From Taudactylus pleione (taxonomy: Eukaryota; Chordata; Amphibia; Anura; Myobatrachidae): DNA of 64,000 nucleotides. Below the pieces are notes generated by a model. It was not told where the DNA came from, ran no database searches, and saw only the letters and a program-made list of their open reading frames with translations. The translations under genes were made by a program, and so were the position numbers. The DNA lies in the NCBI GenBank assembly GCA_031769625.1, contig JAUIMM010000484.1, positions 496,001 to 560,000 on the forward strand, read 5' to 3'. The first letter of the stretch is position 1; the number at the start of each line of letters is the position of its first letter. Positions 34,811 to 45,750 of this stretch are shown piece by piece.

Positions 34811-35723
34811 AATATACCCATAACTTTAAGATACATTAGAATATAGAAGAAATGTAGGAAAAACATATTACAGAGATGTACACTATATCTAATACTGCAT
34901 CTATTATACTGGTTATTATTTCTGATTATGTATTAGTTGTAACCAGATCTTATATACACTGACTTTTTAAATGCACAACATTTTACATTATTTACTTTGC
35001 ATGCAGGTCACAATATATATATCAAATTAAAAGTAATAAATGTGGCATACCAATGGTCAACGATGGCTTGCAGAATGATGGAATGCCATCCCTTTCTGTT
35101 ATAATAGTCTGCTGGGCTGTCTGTCGGAGCAATTATGGGGATGTGGGTGCCATCAATTGCCCCAGCACACTGTGGGTAACCGCGGCACAGGAACCCAGAC
35201 ACTGTCTCATCCAGTCGCTGCCCATGGGGTAGGGCAATAAACTGGTGGTACAAAGTATCCAGGATGGCCTTGGTCACTTCACGCACCAAAACACAAACCG
35301 TGGAGATGCCTACACCAAACAAGCAGGATATTTGTGCGGTACTCGCCAGGGGTAGCATACCACCACAAGACTATTGCAAGTCTCCTGCTCGGGGCAATGG
35401 GCTGTCTCCATCGAGTAGTGTGCCTGGTAAGTGACGGGGTCAGGAGTTCCAGGATGTAATTAAAGGTGCCTTGCGACATCTTAAAATTTGCAATCCATTG
35501 GTTCTCTGTAAACCTCTGTACTGTAGCCCAGAAAGCTTCTCCATGTTGTCAATCTCGAGACCATATTGTGCGAGATGACCCTCCGGTCACTCTCAATATG
35601 GACGAGACGCTGGACATTACCAAGGCTCTCCTCCGGCATAGGTAATGTTGGCGCTTGGACGCCCTCTCCACCACAAAATGCTCTATTCTCCTCAGGATCT
35701 CACACTGTACGATTAAGAACAGT

Positions 35724-36230
35724 GGCCCTGATCAGTGCCGTCCTTCCTGATTTTAGAGCGGCCTCCTGGCCGCTCGCATAGCTGTGGGTGACCACCCACA
35801 GCTATAGCGAGCGGCCAAAAAGATGGTCGCGATGGTCAAGACCATCGCGACCATCGGGCTTGCGACGGGACCCTTGTGGTAAGGTCTCGTCTGCCGCAAG
35901 CCCTGGAGTGCTTTTGGCTCTATCAGAGCCAAAAGCACTCCCACTGACATCACTTGTGATGTCAGTGGTACCGGCCCCAGACGGTAGGCGTTCCCATGGG
36001 AACGCCTCCATCTGGCCAACCACACCCCCGGCACGCCCACCAAAGGGGGCGTGCTGCCACTCACCATCGACAGCACGCCCCCTTTGTAGCGAGACCCATA
36101 GAGACTGCTTGCCCGTCGCTATCCGGGTCTCGTGCATGCGCACGACGGAGCCGGGACAGTTATGCGCACTGGCCCAACATCGACCCGCTTGCGAGCGCTC
36201 ATCACTCGCGAGCGGGTCTGAATCAGGCCC
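35724..36230. mobile_element. serial-hairpin Harbinger-type miniature element, copy 1
   Basis: Ends GGCCCTGATCAG / CTGAATCAGGCCC are flanked by AGT on both sides. The interior is a row of short perfect hairpins: AGCTGTGGGT-GA-CC-ACCCACAGCT, GAGTGCTTTTGGCTCT with its mirror, CCACTGACATCAC / GTGATGTCAGTGG and GGCGTTCCCATGGGAACGCC. A reverse-oriented relative is at 42,827-43,262. It sits in the 5' flank of the Harbinger transposase. Confidence 0.8.
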
Positions 36231-36704
36231 AGTGTGAGCAGCTTCAGCCATGCCTCAGTTGCTGTGTAGAACACCAAATCCACCAGACAAAACAAGGTCT
36301 CCATGCTACACAGATTCTTGGAAATACAGCAATGCCTTATGGGTGTCCCTTCCTGTCTCTTTATACCAAGCCCCCACCTTTGCATGACCTCATTAATGTG
36401 TGCCAGCATAATGTCCACTTAAAATAACAAAACTGTGATTTTCTGTGTAAAGCTCTGAAAAACCCTGCTCTTGTCTGAATGGTGCTATCCGGGAATTTCC
36501 CGGGTAGCAGCTGTAGTGTGAAAGGGGCTCTTGACCAAATACCCGGGATTTTCCACAGGAGAAATTCCTGGGTCTGAGGAGGAAATTTCCCAGGTCGTAT
36601 GTCTGAAAGGGGTATTAGAAACCTTGATCAACCATGTTTTAATGCTTTCTAACATTTAACTATCCAAAGTTATTAGGAATTTTTATCTCATCAAGAGAGC
36701 CAGA

Positions 36705-37000
36705 CATAAGATGGGTACACACTAGGATGACATATCAGCCATACGGCGGCATATACACTCACCAATCAGCGGCCTGATGTGTCATGCCTGACATCACAAC
36801 GGTGCGTGAATATGTGCCCACCCTCTTGTAATGTCAGTCCCTGTCTACCCCTGCAGCACGTGTATGAGCGGTCTGCAGATATATCGACCATCCGCTGCGC
36901 AGTGCAGCCGACTGGATATGTCTGTGAACGACGTCATTCATACATATCGCAGGTATACACCCGCTGACGTGCCTACATATATAGTAATGATTGAACAGCC
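36705..37000. mobile_element. one-ended miniature element fragment
   Basis: The left end GATGGGTACACACTAGGATG matches the TACACACT-type Harbinger miniature ends found elsewhere in the window. No right end was found. Confidence 0.4.
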
Positions 37001-37137
37001 AAAATATCGGCCAGCTTGTTCCCAGCATAAATCTTTCTTCCACTCATCTCGGTAGGCGTGAAAGGCTTTGAATTTAAATAAACGTGAAGGAGATTAAACC
37101 ATGAAGTGTTGCTCTGTGTATTGCTTCTTTAATGTGT

Positions 37138-37272
37138 TGGCGTTGTTTACCCAGCTTACCTTCGTTCGGTAGGTCGGGCTCCCGGTGTAGGTATAATGAC
37201 AGGCGGCGGGATTTCGCCACATGTCCTTAGTCCCCTGCCGGGATTAGAGAGTTGTCATATTGACTGCATCCC
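37138..37272. repeat. repeat related to 28,630-28,910
   Basis: Shares CAGCTTACCTTCGTTCGGTA-like sequence, GGCGGGATTTCG and a GACTGCATCCC ending with the 28.7-kb copy. Confidence 0.5.
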
Positions 37273-38850
37273 TTTAGACCAGCCAACCCTGCTTTTTAGA
37301 AAGCTTGTTACATCTCTGCCAGTTGTGAGCAATGACAGCTGACTTTCATTAAAATCTGCATCAGCCCCATTGTAAATAAGCGTGACATTCTGTCCATCTC
37401 ATGGGGCAATTTGCAACATTTCACCAACATGCAAAACTAAACTGTTTTGCATGTTGGTGAAATGTTGCAAATATATTTTGTTCTGCAATATAGATCAATT
37501 CCTATTACAGAGGTCACATGTTATTGCTTAAAAGTTAAACACTTGAGGGAAAATGATTCTTCTTCTTTGCTAATTCCTTGCAAAAGGGGCAATGCTAGAT
37601 AGCTGGCACAACCCTTTAATACCTGTCAGAAGTATGCAAACGTTCACATTATTTACTTGTAATCACCATGTACTTAAATTTGAATATCTGCATGTTTTTC
37701 TTTTCTAGACAAGTTTATAAAATTGACAACTGTCTGAATACAAATCATTTTAATAAAAAGGTATAACATCCAGTCACCATTACTTCATGTGGACGTATCT
37801 TATTTATTTTTGTTACTCCCAATGAATTGCTAACGTCTTATGAGTTAATTTCATTTTGTTTACAGTGTTTCTGTAGGTACAGTGTGTTGTGGCATCAGAT
37901 AAGTGGCTATACATAGCAACTTGTTCTATGCTAAATTTAGGAGTCCTGTGTTCAGTCAGTGTGAATAATTTTTTACAGTAAGACAGAATATTTTATAGTT
38001 GCATAGTTTTTATAGTGTACATATGTTTTGCTTTAATACTTTTTATGATGACTATTTTATTTAACATAAATATTCTTTGAAAAGACGTCAATCTGGGTTT
38101 TGTGTTAATCTTCTGGGGTTTGTTCTGCACGACTTCTTTCTGAAGTTGCTGTTGTAATATTTACTAATCTTGAAGGATTATTTTGTATGCATACTGAGTT
38201 GATGGGGGGCTTACTGAACTACCAGCAGCTCTACATCCTTTGCCCTTCCCTGTTAAATTGAATGATGAAAGAGTCTACTCTACTCTACCTCCTGGATGTC
38301 CAGCTAAATATCTGTAACAAGCATTAACCAGTTAGTCTGACTAGCAAATTTTGTGTTGCACCAGAGGAAGGTGTGTTCATGTTCATTGTGTCCTTGTTTG
38401 TTCTTTGTTTCATATTCATGTTAGCAGCAGCTGCAGTGAGCAGGAAGTTGCTTGTTAATATACATCTTCCTTCTGTCATTGCTAATTTGTTGCATAACTT
38501 GGCATTCACCTTAAATGAAAACGACAATTAAACCAGCTAGAAAACTGTATGCTATTGTATTCCTCTATTGCCGTAATAGTGTTGTAGCCTTTTTCTTTGA
38601 TGCTAGTAAAGCTAATTATCTACTGATTATTTCTAAAATGTCTACTAAGTGCCAAGGCTAAAATCACTTCAAAATGAAAATGAAATGGTCTCTAGATAAT
38701 GTGTTTTAGATGTTGCCATACAATAATCTAGTAAGTATTAATATATTTGTAATTATTGATCATCATTTAATTTTCCCAACCAAAATTTTGTTTATGAACG
38801 AGCCCTTTACTGATGGCCTTAACTTCATTACATGACTGTTGCAAAACAAC
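37273..38850. other. intron DNA without recognised feature
   Basis: AT-rich. A small hairpin at 37,404-37,470 (CAACATTTCACCAACATGCA / TGCATGTTGGTGAAATGTTG) is the only structure seen. No supported frame. Confidence 0.5.
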
Positions 38851-38954
38851 CTGTTCAGTGATCGCACTGACCGAAAAAAATTGTGGGTCCCAGGGACCCC
38901 TCACTTTAAAAAATTGGGGTCCTACACCACTTTTTCTGGGTACTGTCACACATT

Positions 38955-39560
38955 ATGGGGGTTGAGGGCAGGCAGGAGTTGGGACAGTGCTGGGGGGGTA
39001 TTTAGTAGTTGGGGTAGAGGGGGTTGGGGTAAAGCTGGGGGTAAAGGCAGGGAGAAGTTGGGGTAGAGCTGCAGCTAGAGAGGAGTAAGGGCAGGCAGGG
39101 CTGCGGGCAGGGAGGGATAAATGCACACAGTTGTTGAGACAGTGCAAGGAGGAGGTTAGGGATAGGCAGTGCTGGGTGTAGGGAGGGGGCAAAGGTAGAT
39201 AGCAGCTAGGGCAGTACCTGGGGGGACAAAGAGGGGGTTAGGGGAAGTGCTGGTTCAGGATAGCAGATGGGGTAACACTGGGTAGAGCGGGGGCAAGTGT
39301 AGATAGCAGCTTGGGCAGTATGGAAGGTAGAGGGGTGAAAGATTTGTTAGCTAGGGCAGTACAGGGGACAAGGAAGAGGTTAGGGGGCAGTCAATACTGG
39401 GGTTAGGGTGGGGAAGGGTAGATAACTATGGCAGTACTAGGGGGCAAGGAGGGGGTTAGGGGAAGGCAATACTGGGGGCAGTACTTGGGTTAGGGAGGGG
39501 GTTAGAATTGCAGCTGGGGCAGTACTGAGGGTAGGGAGGGGGTAAGGATAGATGGCACAT
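38955..39560 (+). repeat. G-rich degenerate minisatellite
   Basis: The + strand is a long run of GGGG-, GGTTAGGGG- and GGCAGTACTGGGG-like words with a loose 30-60 bp period. Four or more G-runs occur within many 30-bp stretches, which could form G-quadruplexes. No coding. Confidence 0.75.
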
Positions 39561-39799
39561 GGGGTACAATTGGTGTAGTTATCAGTCCTCCAGATGCACC
39601 CTCCTACTGCCCCTACGTAGGAGTGGTACTTTAAGTCCGGTGCTCCATATAGTGGCTCTCGGGCAGTATCTTCTGTATCCACAATGTCTGGCTGGCTGGG
39701 TGCAGCAGTATGGCGTGGTGTCTGCCGGCAGACTAGTCCCGTCTTACTGGCAGGAGCAGCTTAGTCGTCCGTGCTGGTGTGGGACTCAAGTATTCTGCA

Positions 39800-39880
39800 C
39801 AGTGATTGGCCGGGGAGACGCCGCCATGCAGGGATTGGCCGAGGGGACGCCGCCATGCAGGGATTGGCCGGGGAGATACG
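39800..39880 (+). repeat. three short tandem units
   Basis: GATTGGCCGGGGAGACGCCG, GATTGGCCGAGGGGACGCCG and GATTGGCCGGGGAGATACGG follow each other at roughly 29-bp spacing with GCCATGCAGG between. Confidence 0.75.
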
Positions 39881-39959
39881 GCAAATGGTCTGGAGTTGAT
39901 TCCAAGTGTGGCATTTGGAAACTGTTGCTTTGAACCCACAGCATGCCGTCAAAGAAGAT

Positions 39960-40270
39960 CTCAAAACAGGTCATCCTTGGGCTGCAAAAACAAAAAAATC
40001 CATCATAGAGAACGACCCCATACATCTGCTGGCAGATTGAGCGTTCCTGCGATTGGATCGGAAACCCTGATCCGCCGGTTACAAGTGCCAACCGGCGACC
40101 ATCGATGTTCCGCGATTTGTCGCAGGACCGGTGAAATCCACCATATTAAATTTCACAGATTTGCCAAACGCGATCATATTTTCATTGTGATCGTCAAATG
40201 TGTGAAATTCAAAATGATCCTGTAATGCCGGGTTGCAGGATCGAAACAGTATAGTGGGAAACTTAGGAGT
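39960..40270. repeat. hairpin-rich repeat, probable miniature element
   Basis: Inner hairpins such as AAATTTCACA / TGTGAAATTC with GCGATCATATTTTCATTGTGATCG-type arms (40,140-40,215) and CCGGTTACAAGTGCCAACCGG. Ends not defined. Confidence 0.4.
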
Positions 40271-40438
40271 GGCCAAATTAACAGTTTGGTACATTCTGGG
40301 AAAAAAATAAAGCACTGGTGAGCTTGTCAACACTAAAAGGCCTGTACGTCCATGGAAGACAACAGTGGTTTATGATCACAGGGTCCTTTCCATGGTGAAG
40401 AAAATCCTTTACAACATCCAGTCTACCATAAAGAGACT

Positions 40439-41025
40439 TCACGAGAACAAATACATACATACTGCTTGATGGTCACTGGATCCTAGGTTGTCTCCCACAT
40501 TTATGTTTGATATTCTGTCACCATTTGTGAGTATATCTAATATTGCCTTTTTGTGAGTGGGCCCCATCACCACTTGCTTGAAGGATGCTCCCTGCATGGA
40601 ATTTAGAAAGTCCTCACTTCTAGTGGAACTTGCAGAAGACCCCTTCCAGTTTACATCGGGTAGATTAGTCTCCCATGACAATTACCTCCACCTTTTAAAA
40701 CCACTTTCTTGATGCTCTGCAAAAGTTTCATGTCCATTTCTTCTCCCTGGCCTGGTGGTCTGTAGATCAGCTCAAAGCTAATACTGTCATTTTTCCTCAT
40801 CGCTATGGTCACCCAATGGGGCTCTGTTTTTGTTTTTGTTTTTTTACAATATTTTGTATTTAAGTAGCATTTATGCTCTTTTTCACATACATTCGATCTT
40901 ACCCGTTCTGTCCTTTCTAAATAAAGTGTAACCTGGTATAGTTTATCACAGTCGTGTTTTTCATTGCACCAAGACTCCGTAATTGCTTTGTCTTGAACAA
41001 TAAAAAAAAAAGTAAAATTAAACAA
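40439..41025 (-). pseudogene. CR1/L2-type LINE endonuclease fragment
   Basis: Reading right to left, AITESWCNE, then ELIYRPPGQGEEMDMKLLQS and IKKVVLKGG appear. After a 2-base loss in the codon following MGD, the frame continues NLPDVNWKGSS, FLNSMQGASFKQVVMGPTHK and NVGDNLGSSDHQAV. This is the C-terminal half of an apurinic-like endonuclease: the GDxN motif and the SDH catalytic motif are recognisable. It belongs to a CR1/L2-like LINE ORF2. The reverse transcriptase is not present. A dead, truncated copy. Confidence 0.85.
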
Positions 41026-41069
41026 TTCCGTTCAAATATTAATCCTCTGTGTGAGGAAAGTGAGCTTTA

Positions 41070-41895
41070 AGGCCCCTACACACTAGATGATATCGTGAGC
41101 CATTTGGCCAATTCCAACACATCTGAACGACAAATCATTCATAACGTCCAGTGTTTGCACTTGATCATGTTCACAATGCGCACTCCTGCCGGTCGAATTT
41201 TCAGATGTTTTGTACATGCAGGAAGGTATGTCAGTCTTGTTATAGATTCACGGCATATTGTTCAGTGTGTATGCCAGTGGTTTCATGACACCCTAGAGTA
41301 TCAGAATTGTTTTCACGGCACCCCTAAGTTTAAGTTTGTTATTGAGAAATTCCGAAAAAAAATGTAATTAAGTAAATTGTGCTTACATGTCATCCTTAGG
41401 TTCAGTTATGTGGTGATTGACAGGTTTGTGCTTCTGTTTGTTTATATATTTACATTACATTGACCATAAATAATTTGATTTTGGTGCTGGACCACCAACC
41501 TGAGGCACCCCTGTGAGTGTCCCAGAGTGCCACGGCGCACAGTTTGGGAACCACTACCAAACGACGAATGATGTGGACGTCACTTGACAGGCATTTCCCT
41601 TGACACACATGCATGCACAGATCAGCGAGACCTGTACATGAATCCATGTTTAAAAAAAAAAAAAAAATGCTTGTCAAGTTAAAAAATAAATATGGTACTT
41701 CCCAAATGACCGCACAGCCGTGGCTTTTCTCTATAGAAATCCCGGTTCTGACCGTTCATTGGCTGAGAGAGATGAGCCTCCTCCTGTCTCAGCCAATGAA
41801 CGGTTCCCACCATTGACTTCAATGGTGAGAACTGGTAGGTTGGTTATCGTTAAAAATATTGCATCATTAGCAAATCGTTTAATGTGTACCCAGCT
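41070..41895. mobile_element. Harbinger-type miniature element with nested hAT element
   Basis: Ends AGGCCCCTACACACTAGATG / TTAATGTGTACCCAGCT flanked by TTA on both sides. Internal arms AACCGTTCATTGGCTGAGA-like sequence and its complement (41,750-41,805) form a hairpin. A hAT miniature element occupies 41,275-41,556. Confidence 0.65.
41275..41556 (+). mobile_element. hAT-like miniature element, full copy
   Basis: Starts CAGTGGTTTCATGACACC and ends TTTGGGAACCACTA. Its 3' half matches 1-162. An 8-bp duplication was not clear (flanks GTGTATGC and CCAAACGA), so ends are approximate. Confidence 0.6.
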
Positions 41896-41898
41896 TTA

Positions 41899-42512
41899 GT
41901 GTGAATGTCAGGCTTTATCTCTTGCGTCATGAGTAAAGGCAGACCTATATATCTCTTCTGCATAGACAGCTATTGGGTAAGGGTTAATGCTCAATTCACA
42001 ATAAAGTGATCACATAAAATGCTTCTTGAGTGAGATTGTATGAGGTCGTTTTAGAAGATTCCAAAAGGTGTGTAGTTCAAAGTATAGGGTTTTCTATTAG
42101 GTTCACTGGCTGATGAGCTGATGTTAATCCTTGTCTGTGTTAATGTTCTGTGTAATGAATTCCAGACATTTCATCAGGTCAGCACAATATTGCACTTGTA
42201 TGTCAGCAGTCTACAGACCCATTTGCACTTAGCTTGTTCTTTTACAAAGAAACTTCAGGATGGTGTCTGGTACAGTTAAGTTGGATGACATGTGTGAGCT
42301 ACCTGATACTCTTGTCTACAACAGTGGCATCGCTGCAAACAGCAAAGGTAGGGTGCTTTATGGATCCTTGGATCTGTAAACTGAGAGCTCTGCTCTGCTT
42401 CCCCCTGGCTTCAGTCTAATCTTTTGTGTGTGCTGTTGGTAATAGTGTAATTTCTGGAATTGAGTACTTAGGCCAAATGAATCGCCCAACAACAGTTTGG
42501 CAACTGGAACCT
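41899..42512. other. intron DNA without recognised feature
   Basis: No repeat pair or domain-bearing frame seen. Confidence 0.5.
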
Positions 42513-42548
<36 letters not shown>

Positions 42549-42826
42549 TTTATTTATATGGCGCCACAAGGGTTCCGCAGCGCCTCACAAAGTACATTAA
42601 GAAATGAGCAAACTCGTAAAACAGTAACTTACAGTACAAGACAATACAGAATAAGAACAGTTTATAAACTTTGCTGCATCGATCATAACACTTGCAACAC
42701 GGCGTCAGCTACCAAGTGTTAAGTGCCCTTGAGAGTTTTGAGTAGATGATTGTATGAGTGAGGGAAGGAAAAAGCACATAAGGGAAGAGGGCCCTGCTCG
42801 TGAGAGCTTACATTCTATGGGGTCGA
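42513..42826 (-). mobile_element. SINE fragment with (ATT)n tail, minus strand
   Basis: An (ATT)n run (42,515-42,547) is followed by TTTATATGGCGCCACAAGGG and CCGCAGCGCC, and by GGGCCCTGCTCGTGAGAGCT further on. This is the reverse of the SINE 3' region (compare AGTGCTGCGGAATATGTG at 49,970). The tRNA-like head is missing because the next element follows directly. Confidence 0.6.
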
Positions 42827-43262
42827 TGGTGTGCTCTGCACACGTGCAGTGGCCGCACTGCGCGTGCGCAAGCCCCGCAGCGAGAGAGAAATTCTCTTGC
42901 TCCGTGGCTCACTACAAAAGGGTCAGCTGTCGATGTTGATCGACAGCTCGCCCCGTTTTGTAGGCGTGGCGGGGGGTGGGTTCACAAATGGAGGCGTTCC
43001 TATGCGAACGCCTGCCGTTTGTGGGCGGCCCCACTGACATCACCAGTGATGTCAGTGGGAGAGCTTCCGGCTCTATTAGAGCCAGAAGCTCTCTGGGGCT
43101 TGCAGCCACGAGACCCTACCACAAGAGTCTCGTCGCAAGCCCCGATGGTGACCATCATCCTGGCCGCCGCAATAGCTGTGGGTGGTCACCCACAGCTATG
43201 CGAACGGCCAGGAGGCCGCACAAAAAAAAAAAAAAACACCCAGATTCAGAGCGTCCAGGGCC
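42827..43262. mobile_element. serial-hairpin Harbinger-type miniature element, copy 2 (reversed)
   Basis: Contains the same chain of hairpins as 35,724-36,230, in reverse order: GGCGTTCCTATGCGAACGCC, CCACTGACATCAC / GTGATGTCAGTGG, GAGAGCTTCCGGCTCT with its mirror, and AGCTGTGGGT / ACCCACAGCT. The right end reads CAGATTCAGAGC...GGGCC. A 14-base A run at 43,223 interrupts the end. Target duplication not resolved. Confidence 0.7.
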
Positions 43263-43413
43263 AAAGGGTGCTGCATTTTTGGTGGTTGTTGCTTTAATAC
43301 AATTTTTTTTTTTTTTTCCCCCCACTTTCTTAAAATTTACACAATGCAAATACACATATTTGATTGGGTCAGAATGCAAATTTTGCACTCAGTTGTGTAT
43401 TATACTGCTTTTA

Positions 43414-43802
43414 TACCTAAATTCCGGTTCTGAATCCGGATCAGACACGGAGTTTCCCTAGCGCTGACCCAGGATATTCATGAGTTGGCGCCATTCACAC
43501 CGGAGCCGGGTCTGCAGAGACCAGGCTTTTCCGCCGTTTAAGTGGACGCTTGGATATGTCATAATCAAGTGCCACTGAAGCCGGCCAATCGGCAAGCATG
43601 CGGCATGATCCAGGTCACCCGGATTGCGCTGTTTACACTGCAGGGTTTCACGGGTTATTCCCGTGTTAAACCCTGCAAGTTACCTGGGTTGGATTGCCGG
43701 GTCACTCGACCCGACAATCCAACCCTTTCCCCTTTTACACCAAGGAGCTACCCGGGTTAACCCTGCAATAACCCGGGTTTTAGCTCTGGTGTAAAAGGGG
43801 TA
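43414..43802. mobile_element. Harbinger-type miniature element related to the 29.8-kb transposon
   Basis: Right end GTGTAAAAGGGGTA followed by TTA; left end TACCTAAATTCCGG preceded by TTA. GGGGTA-TTA and internal CCCGGGTTA / TAACCCGGG palindromes recall the ends and subterminal palindromes of the Harbinger element at 29,843. It may be one of its non-autonomous relatives. Confidence 0.55.
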
Positions 43803-43805
43803 TTA

Positions 43806-44483
43806 CTTAAATGTGATTTCTTTTCAAAATGCAGATTAAGTTCAGATAGCAGCTCAGCAGACGTAGACCTCAGTCTATTAGCTCAGAAATTGTCTGCGTT
43901 GGTCATTAGAGGAAGACAGCAGCTCAAGATGTTGCAGCACTAAGCTCTATATTTTATTGTTGTATATACCTGTCTGGGTGTAGCTTTCCACATAATGTGA
44001 CAGGACTTACCTATTCAAAATCAAAGCTCATATAATTAGTGGTAGTTTCTATTATTAGATATATTTATTTTTACAATGTTCTATAATTTATGGATGTAAT
44101 TGTATCACAGCACCATTACTTACCTGTCTTTAAGGAACTGCAGTAATGTTGAAAATATGGAGCAGCTATTTAATTACAGAATGCTTCACACATTAGTAAA
44201 ATGTCTCCTGTGTTCTCGAACTAAACCACAAAGGTAGGCTCTCAAGAATAGCCATGAATAAATAGTGCATCATGTATGAAGTGAAGGCCTATCATGGGAA
44301 TCATGGAAATTCTGAGGGAACCTTCTCAAGTGAATGTAAAGTATTTGATGCTTTCACTACTGTATCAAAAATATGATTCCCACAGACAGATGGGTTCAGA
44401 AAAAAAAGAGGTTGCACAGATGGTCTTGGCCAAATCTTCTAATCTTTCTCTGGGGTGCGAGAATTTTAAGGTGATGAAAAAAG
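43806..44483. other. intron DNA without recognised feature
   Basis: Nothing found. Confidence 0.5.
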
Positions 44484-44491
44484 GTAAGTAG

Positions 44492-44846
44492 CAGGGGTGA
44501 ATTTCCCATAAGGTGTGTGCCTAGGGGCGCCACTTGTTGGTGGCATTTGGATGCTTGTTTTAGTACTGTCAGTCCAAAAATTACCAGAAATTACAATATA
44601 TTTCCACTCTACTGTATCATATGCCATCTTGCGTGGAGTATGAGTAGGACTTACACAGACTGCCCCCTGTAAGCTGTCCTACTTATTAAATGCATACATA
44701 ATGGAAACTAAAACAAAATGCCTTAGTTTATGGCTTCTTTTTTTGTTATATTAAATTACCAATCATCAAACTATTAAAACAAAATTGGACAAGGGGGGTC
44801 CTCACCGTTGTGCCTGGGGGCACCCTTACCCATAAATCCACCTCTG
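44492..44846. mobile_element. hAT-like miniature element
   Basis: Starts CAGGGGTGAATTTCCC, ends AAATCCACCTCTG. Flanks GTAAGTAG and GAAAGTAC agree at six of eight positions, as for a diverged hAT duplication. Confidence 0.65.
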
Positions 44847-44854
44847 GAAAGTAC

Positions 44855-45747
44855 TTAGACTGCAACTGTTGGTTCTGTTGTGCTGGTGCATGACCTGTTT
44901 CATGGAGAGCCTGAGGGAAGGAAGCGATCAGACTGATAGTGATCTTACTGTTGGATGGGGGAGGTGAGTGAAGTTGGTAGTAGTTTAAGGGTAAAACATG
45001 ACATCTGTTGATTACATTAAAATACTAATCGCAATGCATATCTAGTAGTTGGTTGCCCCGATAATTGCACTGTGTGCGGCCAACCAATGCTAAATTATCG
45101 ATTGGTTGGGCATGCCGGATCGTCCAGCATGCCCATCCGATGCAATATTTTGTAAGTTACATGTCTGCTGCATCAGGCAGTGAATGCCCAGCCGCAGCCG
45201 ACACAGACATTATCCCTGTTCCTTCCCAGGAAAGGAACGAGGAAATGTATGGAGCACAGATATCGGGGTCAATACACTGTAAGATATCTATTTATGCCCA
45301 TGATATGTGCAGTGTGTCAGGCTGCCAGATAAAAATGTCTGTCTGTCTAACAGGCAATTTATCTGGCAGTGTATGCCCAGCGTAAGAAGTTGTGACACAA
45401 GTTTTGTTTTTAGAAGTCTGTGTAATGTTTAACATTGTGAGCAATGACCCTGTGTCTTTATCAGGGATATACATTGTGATCATTTACAGTTTTAAGTTAA
45501 TAAAATAAAAAATGTTTGGGCAAAGTGTAACAAATAATGAAAGCGAAGCATGCACGGTTTGTGCAGAGGAATCTCTGGTATGCAGGATCTTGAGGGCAAT
45601 ATGATGGCGTTCTTCTTCCAGTACAAACATTTTTTTTATGCCATTGACTCTGAATGAAGTAAGATGAGTGCTTGAAAAAGTACAATTTGATATTGGCATG
45701 TAACTGAATGTTGATAGAGATTACAGTTTTTTGCTTTGCTGTCAGTT
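44855..45747. other. intron DNA with a probable partial miniature element
   Basis: 45,345-45,383 reads GGCAATTTATCTGGCAGTGT and ends ATGCCCAGCG, like the right end of the 52,868 element. The left end is not clear. 45,112-45,140 holds GCATGCCGG-ATCGTC-CAGCATGC, a small hairpin. Confidence 0.4.
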
Positions 45748-45750
45748 TTA

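Larger units (their letters stand above)
32880..35540 (-). pseudogene. HARBI1-like Harbinger transposase gene, broken
   Basis: Minus-strand exons can be followed by motif. Exon A (about 35,540-35,055) reads WIANFKMSQGTFNYILELL, then RRLAIVLWWYATPGEYRT. After a frameshift near 35,335 come GYPQCAGAIDGTHIPIIAP (first catalytic Asp in AIDGTH) and ADYYNRKGWHSIILQAIVDH, and a GTATGC donor follows. Exon B (34,611 down to about 34,569) reads FTDVFIGWPGRAHDA after a CTCTCACAG acceptor. Exon C (33,210 down to about 32,880) reads ESKLVDGVEVPVHITGDAAY, PLRGWLMKGY and MVVENA after TTTGCAG, followed by a stop and frame changes around RNDVDIRLITDVVAACCILH. These blocks are diagnostic of the DDE_Tnp_4 (PIF/Harbinger) family. 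Mutations show the copy is dead. Confidence 0.88.
29843..36614 (+). mobile_element. PIF/Harbinger transposon with both genes, 6.8 kb, nested insertions
   Basis: Ends TACCCCTTTCAGA / TCTGAAAGGGGTA are exact inverse complements and are flanked by TTA (29,840-29,842 and 36,615-36,617), the canonical Harbinger target. Subterminal regions on both sides repeat CCCGGGAATTT-like palindromes, likely transposase binding sites. Inside are a Myb/SANT-like accessory gene on + (about 30,311-32,207) and a HARBI1-like transposase on - (about 35,540-32,880). This converging arrangement is the standard two-gene layout. Both genes carry stops or frameshifts. Insertions inside: 30,350-30,684, 33,319-34,470, probably 34,692-34,810, and 35,724-36,230. 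Confidence 0.93.
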
